Below are positions 1-8,676 of a DNA stretch of 64,000 nt, piece after piece. The DNA comes from Nitratireductor pacificus pht-3B (GTDB taxonomy: Bacteria > Pseudomonadota > Alphaproteobacteria > Rhizobiales > Rhizobiaceae). Below the pieces are notes generated by a model. That model did not search any database. It had not been told where the DNA came from and worked only from the letters and a program-made list of their open reading frames with translations. The stretch spans positions 62,001 to 126,000 of the forward strand of contig NZ_AMRM01000003.1 of the NCBI RefSeq assembly GCF_000300335.1, given 5' to 3'. Each line of letters opens with the position of its first letter. The stretch's first letter is position 1. The position numbers and the translations under genes are program-made.

Positions 1-1043
1 GCTTCTGATTCCAGGCCGGACAGCACCTTGCCGGCCTCGGCGCGGATCTGGCCGCTGATGTCCGTGAGCTGCGACTGCAGGGCGCGGATGCGCGGATGAT
101 TGCCGAGCAGGGTGGTGGAAAGATCGGCGATCTGCGTCTGGAGTTCCAGCTGCCGCTCGCGCAGACGCTGGATGAGGGGCGACGCCATCACTTCCGGCTG
201 GTTCTCGATCGCGGCACCGTCGCGCAGGGCCGCGCGCAGCGCCTCCGCCTGGACCTCGGCAGCCGAGCGGTTGGCGCGCATCCGCGACAGCTCGCTGGAC
301 AGCTCGGACAATTGCTGCGTCGCCAGAACCGTGTTGTTCTGGCCCAGCAGGAGATCGGATTTCGCCCGATACTCCGCAACGCGCGCCTCGGCCTCCTTGA
401 CCCGCTCCCGCAGGTCCTCGATCTCCGGCTCCAGCCAGTCGGTCGCGCTCGTGTTGGACAGCAGCTTCGCGTCGCTCTGTACCGCCACATAGGCGTCGGC
501 CACGGCGTTGGCCACCTGGGCCGCCAGCGCCGAGTCCTCCGACGAGAACTCGATCACGATGACGCGCGAGTTCTCGACCCGGTAGACGGTGAGATGCTCG
601 CGGAAGGCGGTCAGCACGCGCTCATCGACGGGCGCCTCCGGCGGCGTGCTCTTCAGGCCGACCAGGACCATCAGCCGGTCGACGAGCGAGCCGCCGCCGC
701 CCGAAAACTCGGCGCGCTCGCCGAGCTGAAGCGCGCCGGCCACCTGGCTCAGGATCTCCGTCGAGCTGATCAGCTGGACCTGGCTCGTCACCCCTTCCCC
801 GTCGAGGATGGGGCGGTCGCCGTCCACCGTCCCTTGCGGACGGGTGTAGATGGATTCGCGCGTCTCGATCAGAAGCCGCGTCTCGGCGCGGTACTGCGGC
901 GTCGCCATGAAGGCCACCGCGAAGACGATGCCGGTGATGACCAGGGCCGCAAGGAGGATCCGCGGCCATTTGCGCCGGAACCCCGCGAAAAGCCGCGCCA
1001 GGTCGACATCGACGTCCCCGGCTGCAATTTGACCGCTGTTCAT
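1..1043 (-). CDS. Polysaccharide co-polymerase / chain-length determinant (GumC/Wzz family), partial
   Basis: The first 347 residues are visible; the 3' end lies outside the window. The protein begins MNSGQIAAG at an ATG at 1043. It has a membrane helix at about residues 30-48 (LLAALVITGIVFAVAF), then a periplasmic Wzz-type region (TPQYRAETRLLIETR) and two long Glu/Arg-rich coiled coils (about 205-265 and 300-345, including LLGNHPRIRALQSQL). This is the layout of PCP-2 co-polymerases, which control chain length and export together with an outer-membrane lipoprotein. Whether a C-terminal BY-kinase domain follows cannot be seen. It is divergent from the export lipoprotein at 1247, with a shared 203-bp promoter region. 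The family call is firm; the exact polymer is unknown. Confidence 0.85.
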   Translation of the reverse strand, partial: MNSGQIAAGDVDVDLARLFAGFRRKWPRILLAALVITGIVFAVAFMATPQYRAETRLLIETRESIYTRPQGTVDGDRPILDGEGVTSQVQLISSTEILSQVAGALQLGERAEFSGGGGSLVDRLMVLVGLKSTPPEAPVDERVLTAFREHLTVYRVENSRVIVIEFSSEDSALAAQVANAVADAYVAVQSDAKLLSNTSATDWLEPEIEDLRERVKEAEARVAEYRAKSDLLLGQNNTVLATQQLSELSSELSRMRANRSAAEVQAEALRAALRDGAAIENQPEVMASPLIQRLRERQLELQTQIADLSTTLLGNHPRIRALQSQLTDISGQIRAEAGKVLSGLESE

Positions 1044-1246
1044 ACGTCCCACTCCAACATCTCGTGCCGGCAGGGTAAATATCTATGGTAACCATGCCGT
1101 TAAGATGCGCGCTTTCGCGAGCAGCCCGGCGAGGGTTCGCGTTATGAGCGCATAATCGCCGGCTTTACCCGACATTAACCCTAACGGAACGATAAGGAGA
1201 GCGTGGCGCCCCGCTTGCGGGCGCGGATGACGCCAGAGGTTCGCAG

Positions 1247-1816
1247 TTGGCCATGAAGAAACGCATCCCCCTTTTGCCCGCGTTGATCGCGGCCGCGGCC
1301 GTGGCCGGCTGTTCCGGTTATCGCCCCGCCCCGGCGGCGTTTCATGAGGCGCTCTATCAGCCGTATGTGCTGGATGCGGGCGACAATCTGCGCGTCACGG
1401 TCTTCGATCAGGAGAACCTGACCAACACCTACAGCGTCGATCAGGCCGGCTACATCGCCTTTCCGCTGATCGGATCGGTTCCCGCGCGCGGCAAGACGTC
1501 CAAGCAGATCGAGACCGATATCGCCTCCGCCCTGCGCCAGGGCTATCTGCGCGATCCCGATGTGACGGTGGAGATCGACCGCTACCGGCCGATCTTCATC
1601 ATGGGTGAGGTCGGCGCTCCGGGACAATATTCCTATGTACCGGGCATGACCGTCCAGAAGGCGGTGGCCGCCGCCGGCGGCTTCAGCCCGCGCGCCAACC
1701 AGGGCACGGTCGACATCACGCGCGGCATAAACGGCAAGGTGCTGACGGGGCGTGTCGTCACGTCGGATCCCCTGCTCCCGGGCGATACGGTCTATGTGCG
1801 CGAACGCCTGTTCTGA
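1247..1816 (+). CDS. Outer-membrane polysaccharide export lipoprotein (Wza/GumB family)
   Basis: Short OPX-family protein. The N-terminus is a lipoprotein signal with lipobox VAGC, followed by a Poly_export domain (YVLDAGDNLRVTVFDQENL, about residues 40-120) and an SLBB-type domain (RPIFIMGEVGAPGQYSYVPG, about 122-175). At about 189 residues it is much shorter than E. coli Wza and close to GumB-type proteins, so it probably lacks the C-terminal outer-membrane helix region. The start is uncertain: TTG at 1247 lies 7 nt after AGAGG, while ATG at 1253 lies 13 nt after it. It heads a plus-strand operon with the glycosyltransferase, sugar transferase and polymerase, and is divergent from its presumed partner co-polymerase. 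Confidence 0.88.
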   Translation: MAMKKRIPLLPALIAAAAVAGCSGYRPAPAAFHEALYQPYVLDAGDNLRVTVFDQENLTNTYSVDQAGYIAFPLIGSVPARGKTSKQIETDIASALRQGYLRDPDVTVEIDRYRPIFIMGEVGAPGQYSYVPGMTVQKAVAAAGGFSPRANQGTVDITRGINGKVLTGRVVTSDPLLPGDTVYVRERLF

Positions 1817-1843
1817 TTTATCCCGTCCCTTCGGAACCCTCGC

Positions 1844-2986
1844 ATGCAGGTAAAGCGGAAGCTGCGCATCGTTCACTGCTTCCGCTCGCCCGTCGGCGGC
1901 ATCTTCCGCCATGTCCGAGATCTGTGCGACGCGCAGATGGCGGACGGCCACGCGGTCGGCATCGTCTGCGATTCGACAACCGGCGGGGATTTCGAAGCAC
2001 GCCTTTTCGCCGAGATCGAGCCGAGGCTGGCGCTCGGCGTCAAGCGCACGCCGATGCAGCGCCATGTGGGCTTCGGCGACCTGGTCGCGGCATGGCGCAC
2101 CTTCAACATCGTCAGGGCGATGCAGCCGGACGTGCTGCATGGACATGGCGCCAAGGGCGGCGTCTACGCGCGGCTGTTCGGCACGATGATGCGGCTGTTC
2201 GGCCAGAAGCCGGCGCGCATCTACTCGCCGCATGGCGGCAGCCTGCACTACGACGCGGCGACGATGACGGGCCGCGTGTTCTTCGCCCTGGAACGGATGA
2301 TGGACCGGTTTTCCGACCATATCCTCTTCGTGTCCGAGTATGAGCGGCGCACCTACGAGCGCAAGGTCGGCCGGCCGCGCGCGCCCAACACGCTCGTCTA
2401 CAACGGCCTGAACGCCGACGAGTTCGTGACCGTCGCGACGGCCCCGGACGCCGCGGATTTCCTCTATATCGGCATGATGCGCGATCTGAAGGGCCCCGAC
2501 CTGATGATCGATGCGCTGGCGCTGACGGAAAAGACCACCGGCAGAAAACTGAGCGCGGTCATGATCGGCGACGGCGATGATCGTGACGCCTATGTCGCCC
2601 AGGCGAAGGAACGGGGTTTTGGCGATCGCATCACCTTCCTGCCGGCCATGCCGGCACGCGCGGCCTTCGGCCGGGGACGCATCATGGTGGTTCCCTCGCG
2701 CGCCGAGGCCATGCCCTATATCGTGCTCGAGGCGCTGGCCGCCGGCCGGCCGCTGATCGCCAGCGCGGTCGGCGGCATTCCCGAAGTGTTCGGCGCGAAC
2801 TCCCCCGCCCTGACGGCGCCCAGCGAAAACGCCATCGCCGACAGGATGGGCTTCGCCCTTGCCGATGAAGCGGCCTTCCAGGCGCTGATGCCGGAACAGG
2901 CCGACCTGCGCGCCCGCTTCGGCGCTGATGTCATGGCCCGGGCGATCGAGACCGCCTACCAGGCGAGCCTGAGCCGCCGAGCCTGA
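1844..2986 (+). CDS. Glycosyltransferase family 4 protein
   Basis: GT-B fold glycosyltransferase of 380 residues. The N-terminal acceptor half carries IVHCFRSPVGGIFRHVRDL and DVLHGHGAKGG. The C-terminal nucleotide-sugar half carries FLYIGMMRDLKGPDLMIDA and the EX7E motif of retaining GT4 enzymes (E288 and E296 in EAMPYIVLE). It probably adds a sugar to the undecaprenyl-linked repeat unit on the cytoplasmic face of the inner membrane. It lies 27 bp after the export lipoprotein gene and 112 bp before the initiating transferase, consistent with one operon. Donor and acceptor sugars cannot be read from sequence. Confidence 0.9.
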   Translation: MQVKRKLRIVHCFRSPVGGIFRHVRDLCDAQMADGHAVGIVCDSTTGGDFEARLFAEIEPRLALGVKRTPMQRHVGFGDLVAAWRTFNIVRAMQPDVLHGHGAKGGVYARLFGTMMRLFGQKPARIYSPHGGSLHYDAATMTGRVFFALERMMDRFSDHILFVSEYERRTYERKVGRPRAPNTLVYNGLNADEFVTVATAPDAADFLYIGMMRDLKGPDLMIDALALTEKTTGRKLSAVMIGDGDDRDAYVAQAKERGFGDRITFLPAMPARAAFGRGRIMVVPSRAEAMPYIVLEALAAGRPLIASAVGGIPEVFGANSPALTAPSENAIADRMGFALADEAAFQALMPEQADLRARFGADVMARAIETAYQASLSRRA

Positions 2987-3098
2987 GAGGCCCGGTCCGG
3001 CAAGCGGATTGGTTCACAAGTCGAACAGTCATGGCAAGGGAATGTTAGCCCCCTGTCTGCTAGCCTGACTTCACAACGTCAGGGGCAGCATCAGGATC

Positions 3099-4634
3099 AT
3101 GAACCAGTTCGACCCGAAGCGGTACTACGCGTCGAAGGCCAGGGAGCAGACCCCGGGCGCCCAGACGGAGGACGGCCGTCCCGCTCTCGGACCGGTCGCC
3201 CGCCAGGTCGCGCAGCAATACAGCCGCGAAACCATGTCGCCGGTGATGGTAAGCGGCGTGATGCGCCTGGTGGAGCTTGCCGTGCCGCTGATCACCGGCG
3301 TCCTGCTCTACATCTTCTATGTCGGGGTCTCGACGCATCTCTTCTGGCACTACACGATCGTCATCCTTGCCGGTTCGGTGTTGATGGTCATCCTGTGCGA
3401 GTTCACCGACTGCTACCAGATGCCGGCCCTGCGCAATCCGACCGGCTATCTGGGGCGCATCCTGTTCGCCTGGTCGGGCACCTTCGCCGCGCTTTCGCTG
3501 ACCGGCTTCTTCCTGAAGATCTCCGGCGAGTTCTCGCGCTTCTGGTTCGGCGCCTGGTATGTGGCTGGCTTCGCGGCCCTGGTTGTCCTGCGCATCGTCG
3601 TGGCCCAGCTGATGCGCCGCTGGGCGCGCAACGGCACCATCGAGCGGCGCGCCGTGATCGTCGGCGGCGGCACCAATGCCGAGCATCTGATCCGCTCGAT
3701 CGAGCAGCAGCCCTACAACGACATCCGCATCTGCGGCATCTTCGACGATCGCGACAACCGGCGCTCGCCGCCCGTGGTGGCCGGCTATCCGAAGCTCGGG
3801 AACATCGCCGAACTGGTCGAGTTCGCCCGCATCGCCCGGATCGACATGCTGATCGTCTCGTTGCCCATGTCGGCGGAGGCGCGCGTTCTATCGCTCCTGT
3901 CGAAGCTCTGGGTGCTGCCTGTCGACATCCGCCTTTCGGCCCATTCCAACCATCTGCGCTTCCGGCCGCGCGCCTATTCCTATATCGGCTCGGTGCCGAT
4001 GCTCGACATTTTCGACCGGCCGATCAACGACTGGGATTCGGTCGCCAAGCGCCTGTTCGACATCGTCTTCAGCCTGATCGGCATCATCCTGTTCTCGCCG
4101 GTGATGCTGGCGACGGCCATCGCCATCAAGCTCGACAGCAAGGGGCCGGTCCTGTTCAGGCAGAAGCGGCACGGCTTCAACAACGAGGCGATCGAGGTTC
4201 TCAAGTTCCGGTCGATGTATGCGGAACAATGCGACCCGACGGCCAAGAACGCGGTGACCCGCGGCGATCCGCGCGTGACGCGCGTCGGCCGCTTCATCCG
4301 CAAGACCTCCATCGACGAGTTGCCGCAATTCTTCAACGCGCTGTTCGGCAGCCTGTCGCTCGTCGGCCCGCGGCCGCACGCGGTCGCCGCGCAGGCGCAC
4401 AACATGCTCTATGAAGAGGTGGTCGACGGCTACTTCGCCCGCCACCGCGTCAAGCCCGGCGTCACGGGCTGGGCGCAGATCAACGGCTGGCGCGGCGAAG
4501 TGGACACGGACGAGAAGATCCGCAAGCGCACCGAATACGATCTCTACTATATCGAGAACTGGTCGCTGTGGTTCGACCTGAAGATCCTGCTCCTGACGCC
4601 GATCCGGCTGATGAACACGGAAAACGCCTATTGA
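3099..4634 (+). CDS. Undecaprenyl-phosphate sugar phosphotransferase (WcaJ/PssA type)
   Basis: Polyprenyl glycosylphosphotransferase of 511 residues that transfers a sugar-1-phosphate, probably glucose, to undecaprenyl phosphate, the first step of the repeat unit. It has a group of membrane helices at about residues 45-175, a nucleotide-binding-like CoA_binding_3 region (VIVGGGTNAEHLIRSI), then a further helix and the catalytic Bac_transf domain from about residue 316 (KRLFDIVFSLIGIILFSP, FRQKRHGF, KFRSMY, IDELPQFFNALFGSLSLVGP, GVTGWAQINGWRGE). All conserved catalytic-domain motifs are present. The stop codon overlaps the TTG start proposed for the next gene (TTGA), suggesting translational coupling. 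Confidence 0.93.
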   Translation: MNQFDPKRYYASKAREQTPGAQTEDGRPALGPVARQVAQQYSRETMSPVMVSGVMRLVELAVPLITGVLLYIFYVGVSTHLFWHYTIVILAGSVLMVILCEFTDCYQMPALRNPTGYLGRILFAWSGTFAALSLTGFFLKISGEFSRFWFGAWYVAGFAALVVLRIVVAQLMRRWARNGTIERRAVIVGGGTNAEHLIRSIEQQPYNDIRICGIFDDRDNRRSPPVVAGYPKLGNIAELVEFARIARIDMLIVSLPMSAEARVLSLLSKLWVLPVDIRLSAHSNHLRFRPRAYSYIGSVPMLDIFDRPINDWDSVAKRLFDIVFSLIGIILFSPVMLATAIAIKLDSKGPVLFRQKRHGFNNEAIEVLKFRSMYAEQCDPTAKNAVTRGDPRVTRVGRFIRKTSIDELPQFFNALFGSLSLVGPRPHAVAAQAHNMLYEEVVDGYFARHRVKPGVTGWAQINGWRGEVDTDEKIRKRTEYDLYYIENWSLWFDLKILLLTPIRLMNTENAY

Positions 4635-5893
4635 GCACGCTCCTCGCCCCTACCAACGCGCCGGCGTTGCCGCGCGCGGCCATCGACGCCAAGCTGGTCA
4701 GCCTGGTCAAGACGTCCGCGATCGGCATGGGGGTGTTCCTGTCGGGCTTCGTCATCCGCGAACCGGCCCCCTATGAACTCTACATGGTCGGGCTGATCGC
4801 CGTCTGGGCGCTGGCCGGCCTAAGGATCTCGCGCCGCATCGCGCCGCTCCTGACGCTTCTGATCCTGTTCAATGTCGGCGGGGCGATCTCGATGTCGCAA
4901 CTGGCCGATCTCGGGACCATCCCGCTCTACATCGCCGTCTCGCTGTTTCTGGCGCTGACATCGGTGTTCTTCGCGGCGGCGGTGGAGGCGGAGCCGCGGC
5001 TGTTGCGCGTGGTGTTCATCGCCTGGGTGATGGCTGCCGTCGCAACCGCCTTCTTCGGCATTCTCGGCTATTTCAACGCCTTTCCCGGCGCCACGCTTTT
5101 CACCCGCTTCGGGCGGGCCGCCGGCGTGTTCGAGGATCCGAACGTGTTCGGTCCGTTCCTTACCCTGCCGGCCATCGGCCTTCTGTACCTGATCCTCGTC
5201 GCGCGGCCGCTCGTCGCCTGCCTTGCCGTCCCCCTGTTCCTGGTCGTCGCGGGCGGCATCTTCTTCTCGTTCTCGCGCGGCGCGTGGGGATTGCTGGCGG
5301 TGACGGCGATCCTGCTGGTGCTGGCGGTGTTCCTCAACAGCCGCACCGGCCTGTCGCGGCTGCGCGTCAGCGTGACCGCGCTTCTGGCGCTGGCCGGCCT
5401 TGTGCTGGCGCTCATCCTGGCGCTGCAGATCCCGGCGGTCGCCGATCTGTTCTTCGAGCGCGCCCGGCTCGCCCAGGACTACGACAGCGCGCGGCTCGGC
5501 CGCTTCGCCCGCTTCGGGATCGGCTTCCTGTGGGCCATCGAGCACCCGCTGGGCATCGGTCCCCTGCGTTTCGGCCAGTTGCTGGGCGAGGACACGCACA
5601 ACATCTGGCTGAAGGCGCTGCTCGACTATTCCTGGCTCGGCTTCGCCGCCTATCTGACCCTGATCCTGTGGACCCTGACCGCCGGCTTCCGCATCCTCTT
5701 CCGCCAGCGCCCCTGGCAGCCTTATCTCCTGTGCGTCTACATCGTCTTCGTCGGGCATGTGGCGCTGGGGACGGTGATCGACACGGATCACTGGCGCCAT
5801 TTCTATCTTCTTCTGGGACTGCTGTGGGGGATGATCGCGCTCGAGCAGAAGCACATGCGCGCGGCGCTGCTACGTGATGCTCCAGGCGATTGA
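4631..5893 (+). CDS. O-antigen ligase/polymerase family membrane protein (Wzy_C)
   Basis: Polytopic inner-membrane protein of about 420 residues with roughly ten hydrophobic helices and the large periplasmic loop typical of Wzy/WaaL proteins (about residues 290-330, DYDSARLGRFARFGIGFLWA, then HNIWLKALLDYSWLG). It is likely the polymerase of the polysaccharide made by the upstream genes. The frame is open further upstream, but those codons overlap the previous gene; a TTG at 4631 sharing bases with its TGA is the most economical start. Ligase and polymerase cannot be separated by sequence; the operon context favours polymerase. Confidence 0.85.
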   Translation: MSTLLAPTNAPALPRAAIDAKLVSLVKTSAIGMGVFLSGFVIREPAPYELYMVGLIAVWALAGLRISRRIAPLLTLLILFNVGGAISMSQLADLGTIPLYIAVSLFLALTSVFFAAAVEAEPRLLRVVFIAWVMAAVATAFFGILGYFNAFPGATLFTRFGRAAGVFEDPNVFGPFLTLPAIGLLYLILVARPLVACLAVPLFLVVAGGIFFSFSRGAWGLLAVTAILLVLAVFLNSRTGLSRLRVSVTALLALAGLVLALILALQIPAVADLFFERARLAQDYDSARLGRFARFGIGFLWAIEHPLGIGPLRFGQLLGEDTHNIWLKALLDYSWLGFAAYLTLILWTLTAGFRILFRQRPWQPYLLCVYIVFVGHVALGTVIDTDHWRHFYLLLGLLWGMIALEQKHMRAALLRDAPGD

Positions 5894-5901
5894 GGGAGAA
5901 A

Positions 5902-5983
<82 letters not shown>

Positions 5984-5992
5984 CGAAAACCC

Positions 5993-6019
5993 CTATAGAA
6001 TACAGGGTTATGGCGCAAG
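5993..6019 (-). promoter_or_regulatory. Predicted tRNA-Pro(GGG) promoter
   Basis: Read on the minus strand: CTTGCG (6019-6014), 15-nt spacer, CTATAG (5998-5993) followed by GGG, ending about 15 nt before the mature tRNA 5' end. The same arrangement (CTTGCG-N15-ATATAGGGG) precedes tRNA-Pro(TGG) at 62603-62629, which supports a real promoter. CTTG at -35 agrees with the rhizobial sigma70 consensus. Confidence 0.55.
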
Positions 6020-6239
6020 GCCTAAATCGGCACCGAGAACAAAAAGAGGATGCTCGACGACGAATTGCGGTCCGTATCAGCGATGCTGGAACTTGCAGTT
6101 GACGGTCAGGGCGGCAACCGGCCCGACATCGCGTACCATGCCGCAGCCGCAGTCATACTCGGCATTGCCAGCATACCGATCCTTCTATTGAATGAGGTTC
6201 GAAGGCCACTAACCGCGTGCATCGTCAGGGGATCTGATC

Positions 6240-6749
6240 ATGAATGGCAGCAATGCGGGCAGTCCACAGTTCTATACGTCAGGCGTCTATCTCTCCAGCG
6301 CGCTAGCGAGCGAGGTGCGGTGGATGGGTGAAACCTGCACCCATTTTCTTGCCACCGGCAAAACGACCAACGGGCAGTTTTGCCTGGTCGAAGAGACATC
6401 GAAGCGCGGTGAGGCCGTCCCTTTGCACCGACACGAGAAGGACGTCGAATCCTTCTATGTGCTGGAGGGGGAGATCACCTTCTATGTCGGTGACCAAGCC
6501 GGAATCCGCTGCGGCCCGGGCTCATTTCTGCATGTACCTGCTGGGGTCGTCCATGGGTTCCGAATCTCTTCGGACACCGCGCGCTACCTCATCTTCACGA
6601 CCGCCCATCACGGCGAATTCTATCGTGCCATTTCAGAACCTGCGGACGCGAACGGGCTGCCTTCCACCCACGACGTTGACTGGGACAAGGTCATGGCGAC
6701 GGCTCAAGACTTCGGGATCGAATTCATCAGTGAACTTCCGGACGGGTGA
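6240..6749 (+). CDS. Cupin-domain protein
   Basis: Small cytoplasmic protein of 169 residues with a single double-stranded beta-helix cupin domain. The metal-binding motif 1 is recognisable as PLHRHEKDVESFYVLEGE (His, His, Glu) and motif 2 as GSFLHVPAGVVHGFR (His). ATG at 6240 follows an AGGGGA Shine-Dalgarno. Cupins of this shape are often annotated as quercetin-dioxygenase-like, but the substrate is not predictable. The gene stands alone in the lower-GC insert between the two tRNA-Pro repeats, so it is likely acquired cargo. Confidence 0.85.
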   Translation: MNGSNAGSPQFYTSGVYLSSALASEVRWMGETCTHFLATGKTTNGQFCLVEETSKRGEAVPLHRHEKDVESFYVLEGEITFYVGDQAGIRCGPGSFLHVPAGVVHGFRISSDTARYLIFTTAHHGEFYRAISEPADANGLPSTHDVDWDKVMATAQDFGIEFISELPDG

Positions 6750-6922
6750 GCGGAGTGAAGAGCTGCAGCTTTGCTGCAAACCGCACGCGCGTTGCCAATG
6801 ACGAAGATGGCGTCGGCCGTCGGGAATAAAATCGAAGCGAGCGTGTTGTTCTTGCAGGTGGGGTGGCGGACGACGGGATCGCGCACTCCTTGCGATCGCC
6901 GCCTAGAGTTGGAGCGACAACC

Positions 6923-7048
6923 ATGCGCGTCCTGATGCTCGCAATCTTCCTCGTGATATCCGCATGCACGACTGCACCAAACGTTGATACCCCACCGGCG
7001 CAGACCGCTCCTGAGCGGGGGATCGATAGCGGCGCCGGGGGATACTGA
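6923..7048 (+). CDS. Very small lipoprotein, 41 residues
   Basis: Starts MRVLMLAIFLVISACTTAP: a short charged n-region, hydrophobic core and lipobox ISAC, followed by about 25 Pro/Ala/Gly-rich residues. This is the size and shape of entericidin-like or other mini-lipoproteins. A GGAG lies upstream of the ATG at 6923. A GC-rich hairpin follows at 7074. It lies in the presumed tRNA-linked insert. No function is recognised. Confidence 0.5.
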   Translation: MRVLMLAIFLVISACTTAPNVDTPPAQTAPERGIDSGAGGY

Positions 7049-7073
7049 AGGTCATCGCCCGATCCAGACAAAG

Positions 7074-7102
7074 GCCCCCGCCGGCGCGAAGCCAGCGGGG
7101 GC
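7074..7102. terminator. GC-rich hairpin after the mini-lipoprotein gene
   Basis: Perfect 8-bp inverted repeat GCCCCCGC/GCGGGGGC with a 13-nt loop, 26 bp after the lipoprotein stop. There is no T-run, so a role as terminator is possible but not shown. Confidence 0.35.
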
Positions 7103-7159
7103 AATACTTGCCAGCTTCCGAGAAAGCGAGCAACATCGGGTATTCATTGGGAGGGGCCG

Positions 7160-7399
7160 ATGGGTAAGTGGATCATCCTGGTATTGGGCGTGCTGCTGAC
7201 GGCGAACGGTTTCTTCACGCGGACCTATGATTTCCCGAACGAGACGCCAGTCAGATACTGCTTCAACATGGACTATATCGGCGTCGACGGCTGCTTCCAC
7301 AACGCGACGGCTCCCATGCTGATCGCATGGGTTCCGCTCCTGATTGGCCTGGGCCTCATCGCGTGGTCGATGGTGCGCGCGTCTCGGAAAACTGTGTGA
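7160..7399 (+). CDS. Small two-helix membrane protein
   Basis: 79 residues with a strong Shine-Dalgarno (GGGAGGGG) before ATG at 7160. It has an N-terminal hydrophobic segment (about 4-17), a loop with two cysteines (YCFNMDYIGVDGCFHN) and a C-terminal membrane helix (about 51-70) ending in positively charged residues. Both ends are probably cytoplasmic with a periplasmic disulfide-capable loop. I recognise no family. It is the last gene in the lower-GC insert before the partial tRNA copy. Confidence 0.6.
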   Translation: MGKWIILVLGVLLTANGFFTRTYDFPNETPVRYCFNMDYIGVDGCFHNATAPMLIAWVPLLIGLGLIAWSMVRASRKTV

Positions 7400-7518
7400 C
7401 GAAGCCGCACCTGCCGAGACTTTATGGCGGCGGGCGTCCTGTCGTCGCATCACAGTCCTGGAAGCGCTCGAAGCCGCGAATGCCACGCCCCCAAGCACAA
7501 CGTGAGCGGACGCGTCAA

Positions 7519-7536
7519 CAATTTGAAATCAAATTG
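7519..7536. repeat. AT-rich perfect palindrome beside the att-like repeat
   Basis: CAATTTGA-AA-TCAAATTG, an 8-bp inverted repeat in an otherwise GC-rich context, 24 bp from the partial tRNA copy. It could be a recombinase or excisionase arm site, a terminator or a regulator site; nothing in the sequence decides. Confidence 0.4.
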
Positions 7537-7559
7537 AAAACCGTACGGAGCGGCGGCTT

Positions 7560-7602
7560 CCCCATTCAAGTTCGCTACCGGGCTGCGCTACGCTCCGAAC
7601 CG
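7560..7602 (-). repeat. Partial tRNA-Pro(GGG) copy: right att-like repeat
   Basis: Duplicates nucleotides 1-38 of tRNA-Pro(GGG) plus 5 bp, with two substitutions. It lacks the 3' half of the tRNA and has no recognisable promoter upstream, so it cannot encode a functional tRNA. It marks the right boundary of the insert. Confidence 0.75.
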
Positions 7603-7663
7603 GTGCAAGGGAAGTCGTCTCGGACCGGTTCGCGCAAGCGCAAATTCGCGCCAGCGCGATTAT

Positions 7664-8185
7664 CTAGCGGACCTGGTCGAGCAGCCGCTTGCATTCGAGC
7701 AGATCGAACAGGGCTTCCTGCAGCAAAGCGCGGTTGTCGCGCGACAGGCTGGCGCTGTCGGCGGCGACCGGTCCCTCCGTCTCGCCGCGCGAAAGGCCGA
7801 AGAACCGCTTGTTCGGCTTCACCTTCGGCGTCCCGACAAGAACCCCGTCGTCGGAAACCGAGCGCTCGGCCTCGGCCTGCTTGCTCTGGGTGATGGCCTC
7901 GACGGCCGCCACGTCGCCGCGGCCGACGGCGACGATGAACTGGTTGCCGTTGTCGCGCAGCAGCTTCTGGACACCCTTGATCGTGTAACCCTGCTCGTAG
8001 AGCATGTGGCGGATACCCTTGATCAGGTCGATGTCCTGCGGACGATAGTAGCGGCGGCCGCCGCCGCGCTTCAGCGGCTTGATCTGCGCAAAGCGCGTTT
8101 CCCAGAAGCGCAGGACATGCTGCGGCAGGTCCAGTTCCTCGGCCGCTTCGCTGATGGTGCGGAAGGCATCGGGGCTTTTGTCCAT
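7664..8185 (-). CDS. MerR-family transcriptional regulator
   Basis: 173 residues. An N-terminal MerR winged helix-turn-helix occupies about residues 8-75 ([22 protein letters not shown], then [15 protein letters not shown], then LLRDNGNQF). The rest is low-complexity and lacks the cysteine effector site of metal-sensing MerR proteins. It follows ihfA on the same strand with 167 bp between them, in the plsX-fabH-ihfA-merR order that is common in rhizobia. The target is unknown; the absence of a canonical ligand domain suggests a growth or stress regulator rather than a metal sensor. Confidence 0.88.
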   Translation of the reverse strand: MDKSPDAFRTISEAAEELDLPQHVLRFWETRFAQIKPLKRGGGRRYYRPQDIDLIKGIRHMLYEQGYTIKGVQKLLRDNGNQFIVAVGRGDVAAVEAITQSKQAEAERSVSDDGVLVGTPKVKPNKRFFGLSRGETEGPVAADSASLSRDNRALLQEALFDLLECKRLLDQVR

Positions 8186-8352
8186 CGCTGGCGCATCTCC
8201 ATTGGGCGTCGCGCCGCACCGGGATACGGAGCGACCGGGCCAAGCACCTCCACGCCTTCGGGGCAGACGGAAGCGCTGCTGATTCGTCAGTCTAATGCAG
8301 TTGACGGCCGAGGAAAAACCGGACGGCGGAACGATGCACAGCCGCGTCGCCG

Positions 8353-8676
8353 TCAGGCACTCTTGCTGATGCGGCGCGCCTGGTGTGCCTTGAGAATGCG
8401 TTCCTTCAGAACGTTCGACGCCTTGAAGGTCATCACCCGGCGCGGCAGGATCGGCACTTCCTCGCCGGTCTTCGGGTTGCGGCCGACCCGCTCGTTCTTG
8501 CTGCGGACCTGGAAGGTGGCGAAGGAGGAGAGCTTGACGGTCTCGCCGCGAACGACGGCGTCGCAGACTTCCTGCAGGACCATTTCAACCAGTTGGGCGG
8601 ATTCGGTTCGTGACAGGCCGACTTTCCGATAAACGGCTTCCGCCAGTTCGGCGCGCGTCAGTGTCTTTCCCCCCAT
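8353..8676 (-). CDS. ihfA: Integration host factor subunit alpha
   Basis: 107-residue HU/IHF family DNA-bending protein. It has the alpha-helical dimer core ([21 protein letters not shown]), the [16 protein letters not shown] strand region, and the beta-arm motif [25 protein letters not shown] with the DNA-intercalating proline. The [11 protein letters not shown] form and the length indicate IHF-alpha rather than HU. It works with IHF-beta (not in this window) in nucleoid structure, transcription and recombination. It lies between fabH and merR on the minus strand. Confidence 0.93.
   Translation of the reverse strand: MGGKTLTRAELAEAVYRKVGLSRTESAQLVEMVLQEVCDAVVRGETVKLSSFATFQVRSKNERVGRNPKTGEEVPILPRRVMTFKASNVLKERILKAHQARRISKSA

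Noticed and set aside
6050-6331. 93-codon frame overlapping the cupin start
   Set aside because: No Shine-Dalgarno, overlaps the cupin gene in another frame, and the sequence has no coding character.
7327-7893. 188-codon plus-strand frame running through the partial tRNA copy into merR
   Set aside because: Arg/Pro/Ser-rich translation, antisense to merR, crosses the att-like repeat; considered as an integrase remnant but no recombinase motif (R-H-R-Y) is seen.
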